Assembly: GCA_021129775.1 (NCBI GenBank)
Contig: JAJOKP010000043.1
Coordinates: forward strand, 1-63,092
Length of the DNA: 63,092 nt
Source of the DNA: Clostridiales bacterium
GTDB lineage: Bacteria; Bacillota; Clostridia; Peptostreptococcales; NVVX01
Direction: 5' to 3'
This document shows positions 21,149 to 30,556 of the stretch, in pieces. The notes below the pieces were generated by a model that was given only the letters and a program-made list of their open reading frames with translations, was not told the DNA's origin and made no database searches. The first letter of the stretch is position 1; the number at the start of each line of letters is the position of its first letter. The position numbers were made by a program, and so were the translations under genes.

Positions 21149-21648
21149 TCTATCATTCCTTCAATTGGGTTTACGATAATTTTCTTTTCTTCTAAATTAA
21201 TTTCTATAATAAATTCCTTTACAGAAGGAATTAAAGTTTCTCGTTTTTTATCATCTTTAATAGCATAAACTTCATTTGAGCCCGACTGTATTATGCTCTC
21301 TACCTTGCCTACATATATGCTGTCAACAGTATATACACTAAGCCCAATTATATCAGTTATATAGTGAGTATCTTTAGGCAGTTTTCTTCTTTGTTTATCT
21401 TCAATTATTAAATAGCTATCTTTAAACTTTACAACTTGGTTAATATCGTCATAGTTCTCTAGTTGTAGAATAACAATGTTAGGTTTATATTTTATGTTGG
21501 TTATTGTTACTTTTTCATTAGTGCCTTCAACGAATACATAATCAAGTTCTTCAAACCTCTCAATATAATCAGTAAGAGGATAGACTTTAACCGCACCTTT
21601 TAGTCCGTGCGTACCAACGATTTGCCCTATTCTTAATTTATTTGACAT
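21139..21648 (-). CDS. rimM: Ribosome maturation factor RimM (ancestral start at 21648; alternative duplicated start at 21705)
   Basis: [30 protein letters not shown] extension to 21777 reads through palindromic repeat A4. Confidence 0.93.
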   Translation of the reverse strand: MSNKLRIGQIVGTHGLKGAVKVYPLTDYIERFEELDYVFVEGTNEKVTITNIKYKPNIVILQLENYDDINQVVKFKDSYLIIEDKQRRKLPKDTHYITDIIGLSVYTVDSIYVGKVESIIQSGSNEVYAIKDDKKRETLIPSVKEFIIEINLEEKKIIVNPIEGMIEWM

Positions 21649-21721
21649 ATAACACCTGCTTATTTTAATATAACTCATGTGGCAAGGGGACGTTTTGTTT
21701 GACATATAACACCTGCTTATT
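21641..21721. repeat. 24-bp direct repeat with 57-bp periodicity around rimM start
   Basis: tttgacatataacacctgcttatt at 21641-21664 and 21698-21721. Confidence 0.95.
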
Positions 21722-21723
21722 AA

Positions 21724-21798
21724 GTCAGACAAGGGGACAGGGACTTGTCTGGTCAAATTGCTCTGAAAACCAGACAAGTCCCTGTCCCCTTGTCTGAC
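21724..21798. repeat. Palindromic element A4 (perfect 30-bp arms, 15-nt loop) between khpA and rimM
   Basis: gtcagacaaggggacagggacttgtctggt ... accagacaagtccctgtccccttgtctgac. Confidence 0.97.
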
Positions 21799-21815
21799 TC
21801 TTGTCTGACTATATC

Positions 21816-22046
21816 TTAGTCTACAATTTCAATAACAACTTTTTTATTTTCTCTCATTGCAGCAGATTTCACAACTGTTCTCATTGCTTTAGCAATTCTT
21901 CCTTGTTTTCCTATTACTTTTCCCATATCTTCTTGAGCTACTCTGATTTCAATCGTAATTGACCGATTACCTTCTGTTTCAGTAATCTCAATTTTGTCAG
22001 GATAATCTACTAAAGCTTCCACAATTACTCTTACAAGTTCCTTCAT
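21816..22046 (-). CDS. khpA: KH domain RNA-binding protein (YlqC/KhpA)
   Basis: EIRVAQEDMGKVIGKQGRIAKAMRTVVKSAA. Confidence 0.95.
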   Translation of the reverse strand: MKELVRVIVEALVDYPDKIEITETEGNRSITIEIRVAQEDMGKVIGKQGRIAKAMRTVVKSAAMRENKKVVIEIVD

Positions 22047-22066
22047 TTGAAAACCTCCAGTGCTTA

Positions 22067-22312
22067 CTACTCAATAATACCAGTTTTTTTCAATAAGTAT
22101 TTCACTGTATCTGTTGGTTGCGCTCCATCTTTAAGCCATTTCAAAGCTCTCTCACTTTTTATCTTAATTTCCTTTGGATCGGAAATTGGATTATAGTATC
22201 CTATTTCTTCAATGAATCTACCATCTCTTGGTGATCTTGAATCAGCAACTACTACTCTGTAGAAAGGTCTTTTTTTAGAACCCATTCTTTTTAATCTTAT
22301 TTTAACAGCCAT
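22067..22312 (-). CDS. rpsP: 30S ribosomal protein S16 (likely start [11 protein letters not shown] at 22312; ORF to 22357)
   Basis: [42 protein letters not shown]. Confidence 0.97.
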   Translation of the reverse strand: MAVKIRLKRMGSKKRPFYRVVVADSRSPRDGRFIEEIGYYNPISDPKEIKIKSERALKWLKDGAQPTDTVKYLLKKTGIIE

Positions 22313-22381
22313 TTGTTTCACCTCCTTCAAATATTTGGAATATATAAGTGAATTCACTAAAATTCTACTTTAATATTAGTC

Positions 22382-23728
22382 TTAAGGGAAAGGAAATTTG
22401 AACTTCCCGCCTTTTTTCATAGATTTATCCATGCCAGTAAACTGTTTCATCATTTTTTTTGTCTGTTCAAATTGTTTTATTATTTGATTTACTCTTTGAA
22501 CAGTGGTCCCACTTCCTTTTGCAATTCTTTTTCTACGACTTGCATTCAGAATTTCTGGTTTTTTTCTTTCTTCTTTTGTCATAGATTTAATAATTGCTTC
22601 TGTGTATACTAAATCTTTTTCATTTACTTTCATGTTTTTTAACTGCTTTCCTGCTCCAGGTATCATTTGTAGTATTTGCTCCATAGAACCCATATTTTTC
22701 ATTTGCTCTAATTGATCTAAAAAATCCTCAAAATCAAACTGCTGATTTCGCATTTTTTCTTCTAGCTCTTTTGCTTTTTTCTCGTCAAAATTTGCTTGAG
22801 CCTTTTCAATTAAAGAAAGCATGTCACCCATTCCTAATATTCTTGAAGCTAGTCTATCTGGATGAAATGGTTCTAATTCACTTAATTTTTCGCCCATCCC
22901 TACAAATTTAATTGCTTTTTTAGTTACAGCTCTAACTGAAAGTGCTGCCCCACCACGAGTATCACCGTCTAATTTGGTTAAAATTATGCCATCAATACCT
23001 AGCCTCCCATGGAAGTTTTCTGCTACATTAACAGCATCTTGACCAGTCATAGAATCAATAACTAATAATATTTCATGTGGTTTTACTATCCCCTTAATGT
23101 TTACTAACTCGTCCATTAGCTCATCATCTATATGTAATCTACCAGCTGTATCAATTATTATTAAATCGTTACTATGCTCAACTCCATACTCAATGCCCTC
23201 TTTTGCAATGTCAACAGGGTTTTTACTACTTTCATTTGAGAATACAGAAACTCCCACTTGTTCGCCTACAACATGTAACTGTTTAATAGCAGCAGGTCTA
23301 TATACGTCACATGCAACTAAAAGTGTTTTTTTCCCATCTTTTTTTAAAACCCCTGCAAGTTTCGCTGCAGTAGTTGTTTTTCCCGCCCCTTGTAATCCAA
23401 CTAACATAATAACTGTCGGAGGTTTGGAAGCATAAATAATTTTACTTTGAGTATTTCCCATAAGAGACGTCAGTTCATCATTTACTATCTTAATTACCTG
23501 TTGCCCAGGAGTTAAACTCTCTAGCACATCTTTTCCTAATGCGCGTTCTTTAACATTCTTGATGAATTCTTTTACAACCATAAAATTTACATCAGCTTCT
23601 AACAAGGCAAGTTTTACTTCCCTCATTACAATGGTAATATCTTTTTCTGATACTTTTCCTCTGCTTTTTAATTTCTGCAAAGATTTTTGTAATTTTTCGG
23701 AAAGTCCGCTAAAAATCAATAATTTCAC
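22382..23728 (-). CDS. ffh: Signal recognition particle protein Ffh
   Basis: GLQGAGKTTTAAKLA, DTAGRLHIDDELM, Met-rich M domain. Confidence 0.98.
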   Translation of the reverse strand: MKLLIFSGLSEKLQKSLQKLKSRGKVSEKDITIVMREVKLALLEADVNFMVVKEFIKNVKERALGKDVLESLTPGQQVIKIVNDELTSLMGNTQSKIIYASKPPTVIMLVGLQGAGKTTTAAKLAGVLKKDGKKTLLVACDVYRPAAIKQLHVVGEQVGVSVFSNESSKNPVDIAKEGIEYGVEHSNDLIIIDTAGRLHIDDELMDELVNIKGIVKPHEILLVIDSMTGQDAVNVAENFHGRLGIDGIILTKLDGDTRGGAALSVRAVTKKAIKFVGMGEKLSELEPFHPDRLASRILGMGDMLSLIEKAQANFDEKKAKELEEKMRNQQFDFEDFLDQLEQMKNMGSMEQILQMIPGAGKQLKNMKVNEKDLVYTEAIIKSMTKEERKKPEILNASRRKRIAKGSGTTVQRVNQIIKQFEQTKKMMKQFTGMDKSMKKGGKFKFPFP

Positions 23729-23747
23729 CTCAATTTCAATGCAACAT

Positions 23748-24176
23748 TCAATTCGTTAGAGTAATCACTTGACCAATTAATTTACTTAGTTTTATAAAAC
23801 ACTTATCTTTTTCTTCTTGTTTTACATCTTTGTCTTTCAATATTCCCTCAAATTCTAAACACAAATTTTCAATTTTCCCAAACAATTTAATTTTCTCGCC
23901 TAATCCTGCAACTAAATGGAGTTTATTTTCGTATTCCGATAAAGATTTCTCTGATTTCTTAATAGTATCATGTACTGCTTGACGTGTAACACCAAGATTT
24001 TCAGCAATCTCTGTCAATGATAGGTCTTGATTATAATATAATTCCATTATTTCCAACTGTTTATCAGTTAATAGTTTTCCATAAAAATCAAGCATTATTG
24101 AAACTTCCACTTTTTTTTCAAGCATGTTTACACATCCTATCAACATAGAAAAAATATATCTGTAAAGCAAATTCAC
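23748..24176 (-). CDS. ylxM: YlxM family HTH protein (UPF0122)
   Basis: LLTDKQLEIMELYYNQDLSLTEIAENLGVTRQAVHDTIKKSE; upstream of ffh. Confidence 0.93.
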   Translation of the reverse strand: MNLLYRYIFSMLIGCVNMLEKKVEVSIMLDFYGKLLTDKQLEIMELYYNQDLSLTEIAENLGVTRQAVHDTIKKSEKSLSEYENKLHLVAGLGEKIKLFGKIENLCLEFEGILKDKDVKQEEKDKCFIKLSKLIGQVITLTN

Positions 24177-24300
24177 TTTACAGATGTATTCTATATCATA
24201 AATATTATCCTGTCAAATGTTTTTTCAAAAAAATTTATCTCAGTATGTTGCCAGCTTGTTACTAATAACTTTTCATTCTCCATCATCCATTCTCCATCAT

Positions 24301-24837
24301 CTATTTTCTTTTTTCTTTTTCTAATTTCAGCAAGAATTCTTTTCTCCAAATCCCACCACCATATCCTGTCATACTCCCATCTTTACCTATGACGCGGTGG
24401 CAAGGAATAATGATATTAATTCTATTATTTCTGTTTGCATTAGCAACTGCTCTAACTGCCTTAGGATTTCCCACTGCAACAGCTTGTTCTTGATAAGAAC
24501 GAGTTTCGCCGTATGGAATATCACTCAAAGCACTCCACGTTTTCTTTTGAAAGTCGGTTCCTTGAATTACTAAAGGAATATCAAATTCTTTCCTTTTGCC
24601 ATCAAAATACTCGTTTAATTGCTTAATTAAAGTCTCGAAATGTTTACAAGAGCTAGGTACTAATTTTTTGTTAAATATTTTTTTAAATTTTTCACCTTGA
24701 CTCTCTCTATTGTCTTCATCGATAAATTCAAGAAAAAAAATTCCCTCGTCTGTTCCTCCCACGAAAAATACACCAATTGGTGATAGGATTTCAATTGTTG
24801 CTATGTATTTATTGTTTTTACTAATTGTATTTTTCAT
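24301..24837 (-). CDS. ogt: Methylated-DNA-protein cysteine methyltransferase
   Basis: PCHRVIGKDGSMTGYGGGIWRKEFLLKLE. Confidence 0.93.
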   Translation of the reverse strand: MKNTISKNNKYIATIEILSPIGVFFVGGTDEGIFFLEFIDEDNRESQGEKFKKIFNKKLVPSSCKHFETLIKQLNEYFDGKRKEFDIPLVIQGTDFQKKTWSALSDIPYGETRSYQEQAVAVGNPKAVRAVANANRNNRINIIIPCHRVIGKDGSMTGYGGGIWRKEFLLKLEKEKRK

Positions 24838-24897
24838 TTTTTCTCCACATCTTTATCTGACACAAGATTCGCTCCTTTTTTCTAAAAAAAGAAAACC

Positions 24898-25101
24898 CTA
24901 TCTAAAATTTAGCAGGTGCTTTCTCTTTTTTTTCGCCTTATTAAGTGCATACGTCATATGTCCATCATGCGTTATTTCACCACGCAAAACTTTCTTAGCC
25001 ATTTCTTCATCCTCATCATCAATAAATAGTCCATCAATTTCTAAAGTAGCTCTCGAATTTTGTGAAGCCTTTTCAATTTCTTGCTCTGAATATTTTTTCA
25101 C
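24898..25101 (-). CDS. VbhA-like antitoxin domain protein (orphan)
   Basis: KYSEQEIEKASQNSRATLEIDGLFIDDEDEEMAKKVLRGEITHDGHM resembles VbhA-type Fic antitoxins; no Fic ORF nearby. Confidence 0.7.
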   Translation of the reverse strand: MKKYSEQEIEKASQNSRATLEIDGLFIDDEDEEMAKKVLRGEITHDGHMTYALNKAKKKRKHLLNFR

Positions 25102-25396
25102 TCCTACTTTCTCCTTTTTTTTTTGACATAATTACAATCGTTGCCAAAAAGTTATTGCACTTTATTAGTTCGTTCGCACCGTTCGCTTCGTTCGTTCGCT
25201 CACCCTTGTACGTTTACTCTTCTATATCAATTTGTTAATCCCTTTCTTAACACAAAAAAGCACTCGAAATTTAAAAAGAAGTGATTAGAAGCACGAAGGG
25301 GTCAATGGCTGATATGTTTTTTTATTGTCCGTATATTCTATCTTATTATACCATGAAACTATTGTATTTCAAACTAACCAACCCCAAAAAAGATAA

Positions 25397-25453
25397 GGAT
25401 CAAGCCAACAGTCTAGTGTATAATTTTAATCACCCAGACAGTTGGTTTGACCC
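25397..25453. terminator. Candidate bidirectional terminator hairpin 3' of the HD-GYP gene
   Basis: ggatcaagccaacagtct ... agacagttggtttgaccc with T-tracts on either side. Confidence 0.55.
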
Positions 25454-25469
25454 TCTGTATTTTTTGTGC

Positions 25470-27671
25470 CTAAGAGTTAATGCATTCAATAAACTTTTGC
25501 ACTAAATACGAATCGAACTGCGTTCCACTATTATTAATTAATTCCTCTATGGCTTCTTCTTTCGTTAATGCATGGCGGTACGGTCTCTCGGAAGTCATCG
25601 CATCATAAGCATCTGCAATTGCGGCTATTCTTGCTAGTAGTGGAATATCATCTCCTATTAAATTATCTGGATAACCTTTGCCATCTATTCTTTCATGATG
25701 ATGCCTTATAATCGGTAGAGTCTCTTCTAAAAACTCTAAACTGCTAATGAAGGATTCTCCGTTTGCTGGGTGAGTTTTGATTATTTCATATTCTTTTTGT
25801 GTTAAGGTACCATTTTTCAAAAGTATTTCATCTGGAATCCCTATTTTACCAATATCATGTAATATGCTCCCATGTTGGAGAATTTTAATATCCTGCGTAG
25901 AAAGACCAATTTCTTCACCTAGCGCAATACTATACTCCATCACGCGTTCGCTATGCCCCTTGGTATATTTATCTTTTAACTCTAGTCCTTTTATTAGAGC
26001 AATTAAAACGTCCATATACGTTGCTTCAATTTTAGCTAATAACTCATTATTTGCAATTGCACCGGAAATCATTTTAGAGAGTTGTTTAAAATACTGAGTT
26101 TGTTTCATGTTTAAATCGTCAGAGATATAACTCATTAGCCCTATTAACTCGTTGTCTTCACTTAAAATAGGAAGCTCATAACACATTCTTCCTTTCTTGC
26201 TCAAAGTTTTCGGGATAAATCTATCATCGTCGTATGCATTCTTACTATATAATTCACTTTTATTCTTACTTAGCCAAGCGAAAGTTCCTTCGTTACTACT
26301 TATTTTTAATTCTTTCACTTCTTTTTCGCTATAATTTACTGACTCTCTAATTGTAAATTTATTTATATCGGAATCAAATACATATATGGCAGATTTCGTA
26401 GCGTTAATTGTTTCATGAGTATAGGATAAAACCTCATTTAGTATAGCACTAAAATCAGAAACTGCGTAAAGTTTCTCACTTAACTTATTAATAAGTTTAG
26501 CATTCCATAAATTTTTGGTGATTTCATCATATGCTAACATAAGTTTTTCATTCATTTTATTTACTTCATTATTAGAATTGCAAAGTTCTAAATAATTAGC
26601 CTCTAATTCTTCATTTAAAGCTCTTAATTCTTCATCTCTTGCATATATATCTGCCATAGTTTTATTAAATTGAATAGCTATTTCAGATATTTCATCTTTT
26701 CTTACTATATCAGTTTGTGCACTTAAATCTCCTTCTTCAGCTTTTTTCATTTCGATAATTAAGTTATCCATTGGTTTAAATAATTTATGAGTACTAAAGT
26801 AAACCAAAGCAATAAGAAAAATAAAGCCGATAATTAAGATTAATGAAAATCTGTTAATAATACTGTTTGAAACATGATAAACTGCATCAGCAGGAACGTC
26901 AATACCCGCTAGCCAACCAGTACTAGATAATGGTGTATAGAATATATATCTATCCGCTCCTTTTTTATCAATATATTTAAAATAACAACCACTTTCGTCA
27001 CAGAGTTGCGTTTCTCCGTTAACCAGTTCAAATATATTTGAATATCCAAGTTTATCTAAATGTGGATGCATGAATATGTTACCATCAGCATCACTTAAAA
27101 AACCGTGTCCTGCATTATTAATGGATAAGTTGAAAATAATTTCTTTAATATCTTTAGCAGGCATAGCTCCAATTAATGCTCCTACAGTTTGATTATTATC
27201 TTTAATTGGCATAGTAATAACTACGATGTAGCTGTCATCGAAAACAGAGTAAACTGGCGGACTTATTATAGGTCCTTTACTGAAGATATCTTTATAACTC
27301 TCTCTATCTGGAAGCTGAGCATTCACTAAACCAGAAGTGTCAGTAATTGTTCTGTCTAGATAAACTAAGCCTATTTTATGAAAATGCCCTCCTGATACAG
27401 TCAAATCTAAGAATGGTTCTAATTTTACCCAGTCCATCTCTTTAGCAACATCTAATTCTGTTCTAATGCGTATTCTTTCTATCCCCAAAGTAATTAAGGT
27501 ATTCAACGGTTCAATTTTTGCGTTAATTTTGTCAATAGCATTTGAGCGCATGTGTGGCAATGTCACATTTTTGTTAAAATCTAATATCATTACCCAAGTA
27601 AATAGGTAAGTAATTATTGAGATAATTGTTATTAGTGGTATTTTGTATTTAAGCTTCATATAATACTCCAA
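25470..27671 (-). CDS. HD-GYP domain signalling protein (dCache-like sensor, HAMP, GAF-like, HD-GYP)
   Basis: Signal/TM N-terminus; HGSILHDIGKIGIPDEILLKNG ... HHERIDGKGYPDNL; RIAAIADAYDAMTSERPYR. Confidence 0.93.
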   Translation of the reverse strand: MEYYMKLKYKIPLITIISIITYLFTWVMILDFNKNVTLPHMRSNAIDKINAKIEPLNTLITLGIERIRIRTELDVAKEMDWVKLEPFLDLTVSGGHFHKIGLVYLDRTITDTSGLVNAQLPDRESYKDIFSKGPIISPPVYSVFDDSYIVVITMPIKDNNQTVGALIGAMPAKDIKEIIFNLSINNAGHGFLSDADGNIFMHPHLDKLGYSNIFELVNGETQLCDESGCYFKYIDKKGADRYIFYTPLSSTGWLAGIDVPADAVYHVSNSIINRFSLILIIGFIFLIALVYFSTHKLFKPMDNLIIEMKKAEEGDLSAQTDIVRKDEISEIAIQFNKTMADIYARDEELRALNEELEANYLELCNSNNEVNKMNEKLMLAYDEITKNLWNAKLINKLSEKLYAVSDFSAILNEVLSYTHETINATKSAIYVFDSDINKFTIRESVNYSEKEVKELKISSNEGTFAWLSKNKSELYSKNAYDDDRFIPKTLSKKGRMCYELPILSEDNELIGLMSYISDDLNMKQTQYFKQLSKMISGAIANNELLAKIEATYMDVLIALIKGLELKDKYTKGHSERVMEYSIALGEEIGLSTQDIKILQHGSILHDIGKIGIPDEILLKNGTLTQKEYEIIKTHPANGESFISSLEFLEETLPIIRHHHERIDGKGYPDNLIGDDIPLLARIAAIADAYDAMTSERPYRHALTKEEAIEELINNSGTQFDSYLVQKFIECINS

Positions 27672-27722
27672 TCTTAAATAATTAACTTAGATCTTAAATA
27701 AGTGAGACCCACCTGCTTGCGA

Positions 27723-27816
27723 GTCGAACGAGCTCAGGGTTTAAATCAAACGAAATTGCCTGTAATCAATCCTTCCCCATTTCCTTGGTCGAACGAGCTC
27801 AGGGTTTCAATCAAAC
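27723..27816. repeat. Direct repeat pair gtcgaacgagctcagggttt(a/c)aatcaaac
   Basis: Copies at 27723-27751 and 27788-27816; second copy abuts the stop codon of the MCP gene. Confidence 0.9.
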
Positions 27817-29888
27817 TAAATATTAAATTCTTTAATCAATTTCAACACATCTTCTGCCGAGGCAGATAAACTCTCACTTATAGATGCTATCTCTTCCATA
27901 GAAGCAGACTGTTCTTCAACTGCTGCTGAAATAGACTGTACTTCTTCAGTGGTTTGTTTACTTGACTCGCTAATATCACTGAATGTCTGAGCCATTTGAT
28001 GACTAGCACTTGATACTTCTTGTGTTGAAGCTGAAATGTCTTGTATTTGCATAGCTGTTTGGTTTGCTAATTCTCTTATTTCTTCAAACTTATTATCAAC
28101 TTCGTTAATTGTTTTTGATCCCTCTTCAACCGCTTCAATTGTCACGTCCAGTGAAGAATTTGCATCATCAATTACTTTTTGGTTGTCACTTATTAATTTT
28201 GAAATCCGATCTGTTGATTCTATTGATTGCTCTGCTAATTTCCGTATTTCTTCAGCTACAACCGCAAATCCTCTACCTGCTTCCCCAGCTCTTGCAGCTT
28301 CAATTGCCGCATTAAGTGAAAGTAAATTAGTGCGATCAGAAATCTCATTTATTACATTTAATATATTACCCATATCTTTAGAACTTTCATCAACTTTTTT
28401 CATGGCTACACCGACTTGCTTTGATTCCATATCTATTTTATTCATTTTCTCCGTTGCTACATTAACTGTTTCTTTTCCTATCTCAATCGTACTTATCATT
28501 TCTTCGCCCATCGCAGCCATGTCGTTTGAACTTGCAGCGATATTTTGCATTGTAGCTGATATTTCTTCGACTGCTGCTGCTGTTTCCCCAACTGCACCTA
28601 ATTGCTTGCCAGTATTTGCTGCAACTTCTTGTGCAGAATTCGCTGTGTAATCGGACGCTTTTGCCATTTCTTCGGTAATTACAGATAATTCTTTAGATGA
28701 ATCCACTGCGTTTTTAGTATTATTGTCCGCAGTTTCAATAAACTCCTTAAGATTTATAGTCATTTTTTCAAAAGACCTTGCTAAATTTCCAATTTCATCT
28801 TTCCGCTTTAATAGTGAATCTTCTATTTTTTGTTTCAAATCTTTATCTGCTATCTTTAGTGAAATGTCGCTTATTTTTTTAATTGGCTTAGTTATACTAA
28901 TCGCTACGAAGTATCCTATTATTCCGACTAAAATAACAATCACTAATGTCGATAACAAAATCCTATTTATTAGTGCTCTGAGTCCAGCTAAAGCTTCGCT
29001 TTCATCAATTTCAACTATTAATCCTACTGGAGTATCTCCTAACATGCTAACTTCAAGAGAACCAAATATACGAACACCTCTATAGTCTACATAATCATAC
29101 ATGACTTCATGAAAATCAAAATTTTCGTTTTCGATATGTTCTCTCAAAACATCAACAGCTTTAGTGTTAATAGTCACATTTAATGCTGCACCTTCTGTGT
29201 AATCTCCTAATAATGTGTTCGTAAGTAGAAGACCATCAGCATTAATTAAGTAAGCATTGGCAGATTCTCCAAGTTTATCAAGACCCGAATGCACAAAACC
29301 ATCAAAGACTTTTTGTGGAACTACCATATTTAGAGTTCCTATAATCAGACCAGATGAGCCATATTCTCTTATTGGTGTTGATACAACCATAATATTGTCT
29401 CCGACAAATTCCAAATAGAACAAATCTGAGAAATTCGTTTCTCCCCCTAGAGATGTTTGGATATACTCGCGCGTACTAAGATCCACACCCTTAAGAGCAT
29501 CATGGGTAGTAAATAGAACATCTCCTTCTTTTGTAGTAATAAATATTGCACCATATTCAAAGAATTCTTTTTTTAGCCTCGCTGATTCTTCAATGTACTT
29601 CACTTTCTCACGCCAAGCAGAACTACGAGTGTCCCAGTTATTTAATTTTAAGATTTGTAAACTTTTATAAATTTCTTGACTTTTTGCAAAAACTTCCACA
29701 TCGACTTTTATTTCCGCAAAGAATTTACTCTGTTCGCTTTCTTTTAAATTAGAATACATCTCAAGTGTTGTAAAAACCTCTTCTCTAATAGATTGCGAAG
29801 CAGAGTAATGTGACAAAGCACCTACTAATATAACTGGGATAATACTAATTGCAAGAACAATAGTAATTAACTTAGTTTTTAAACTCAT
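27816..29888 (-). CDS. Methyl-accepting chemotaxis protein with extracellular Cache domain
   Basis: HAMP plus signalling hairpin [41 protein letters not shown]. Confidence 0.97.
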   Translation of the reverse strand: MSLKTKLITIVLAISIIPVILVGALSHYSASQSIREEVFTTLEMYSNLKESEQSKFFAEIKVDVEVFAKSQEIYKSLQILKLNNWDTRSSAWREKVKYIEESARLKKEFFEYGAIFITTKEGDVLFTTHDALKGVDLSTREYIQTSLGGETNFSDLFYLEFVGDNIMVVSTPIREYGSSGLIIGTLNMVVPQKVFDGFVHSGLDKLGESANAYLINADGLLLTNTLLGDYTEGAALNVTINTKAVDVLREHIENENFDFHEVMYDYVDYRGVRIFGSLEVSMLGDTPVGLIVEIDESEALAGLRALINRILLSTLVIVILVGIIGYFVAISITKPIKKISDISLKIADKDLKQKIEDSLLKRKDEIGNLARSFEKMTINLKEFIETADNNTKNAVDSSKELSVITEEMAKASDYTANSAQEVAANTGKQLGAVGETAAAVEEISATMQNIAASSNDMAAMGEEMISTIEIGKETVNVATEKMNKIDMESKQVGVAMKKVDESSKDMGNILNVINEISDRTNLLSLNAAIEAARAGEAGRGFAVVAEEIRKLAEQSIESTDRISKLISDNQKVIDDANSSLDVTIEAVEEGSKTINEVDNKFEEIRELANQTAMQIQDISASTQEVSSASHQMAQTFSDISESSKQTTEEVQSISAAVEEQSASMEEIASISESLSASAEDVLKLIKEFNI

Positions 29889-30171
29889 ACCTAAATCCTC
29901 CTTTAACTGTTTGGTCTCGAAATTATCCGAGCGTGTTTTTTCAAAACTTCTACTTACACTTCTTACATTCTAACCATAAATCTACTACTGCACCAACGAG
30001 CCGTGGATCGAACTATGTTCCTTTGCAAACTTTAATCTCCACTAAGCAGTCATCCGAACTAAATGCATGGTTAATTGTCACGTAGAATGTGTGTTTTATG
30101 TAATGTGGCAAGGGACTTTTTGACCCGATTCGTGTCATCGATATTCGCGACACTTTTTGTTTCGTGATCAG

Positions 30172-30200
30172 GTCAGACAAGGGGACAAGGACTTGTCTGA
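30172..30200. repeat. Solo half-unit of palindrome family A
   Basis: gtcagacaaggggacaaggacttgtctga. Confidence 0.85.
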
Positions 30201-30470
30201 TAAAATGGTATTAAAAGAAAGAAAAACGACACACAAAACTTAACTGCATATGCAGCTAGATTTATGTGCCATTTATCTTATTATAGTTATTAAAACCTTT
30301 GCTTTTATGGTTGATTGATGCAATAAACGTGCCAGTTTCATCGTTAAACTTCTCCTTTTTTGTTTTGCTGCATTTTTTATTAACATAGTAAGAAAATTTA
30401 TACATTCTATTTTCTACACGTTTCTACAATATCCTTTATTTTTCTTGAAAAATTCTAAATATTTCTTATC

Positions 30471-30547
30471 ATGTGGCAAGGGGACGTTTTGTTTGCCACA
30501 CTCTTCTTAATAGCAGGCGTGGCAAACAAAACGTCCCCTTGCCACAT
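30471..30547. repeat. Palindromic element B1 (perfect 29-bp arms, 19-nt loop) 3' of the phosphofructokinase gene
   Basis: atgtggcaaggggacgttttgtttgccac ... gtggcaaacaaaacgtccccttgccacat. Confidence 0.97.
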
Positions 30548-30556
30548 TAGATTGAA

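Noticed and set aside
21649-21777. N-terminal extension of the RimM ORF up to 21777
   Set aside because: Its first part (MSGFQSNLTRQVPVPLSD) is translated repeat A4; only the starts at 21648 or possibly 21705 are plausible.
10612-21798. Repeated palindromes as a CRISPR array
   Set aside because: Copies are kilobases apart, self-palindromic over about 75 bp, lack regular spacers and no cas genes are visible.
25168-25203. TTCG-rich stretch (cgttcgcaccgttcgcttcgttcgttcgctcac)
   Set aside because: Short, irregular low-complexity tract; no consistent unit or neighbouring feature.
25281-25505. Plus-strand 74-aa ORF next to the HD-GYP gene
   Set aside because: It covers the terminator hairpin and overlaps the HD-GYP 3' end; no RBS or domain support.
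29889-29950. Possible sigma-D promoter or c-di-GMP riboswitch upstream of the MCP gene
   Set aside because: TCGGATAA resembles a sigma-D -10 but no properly spaced -35; no GEMM core motif found.
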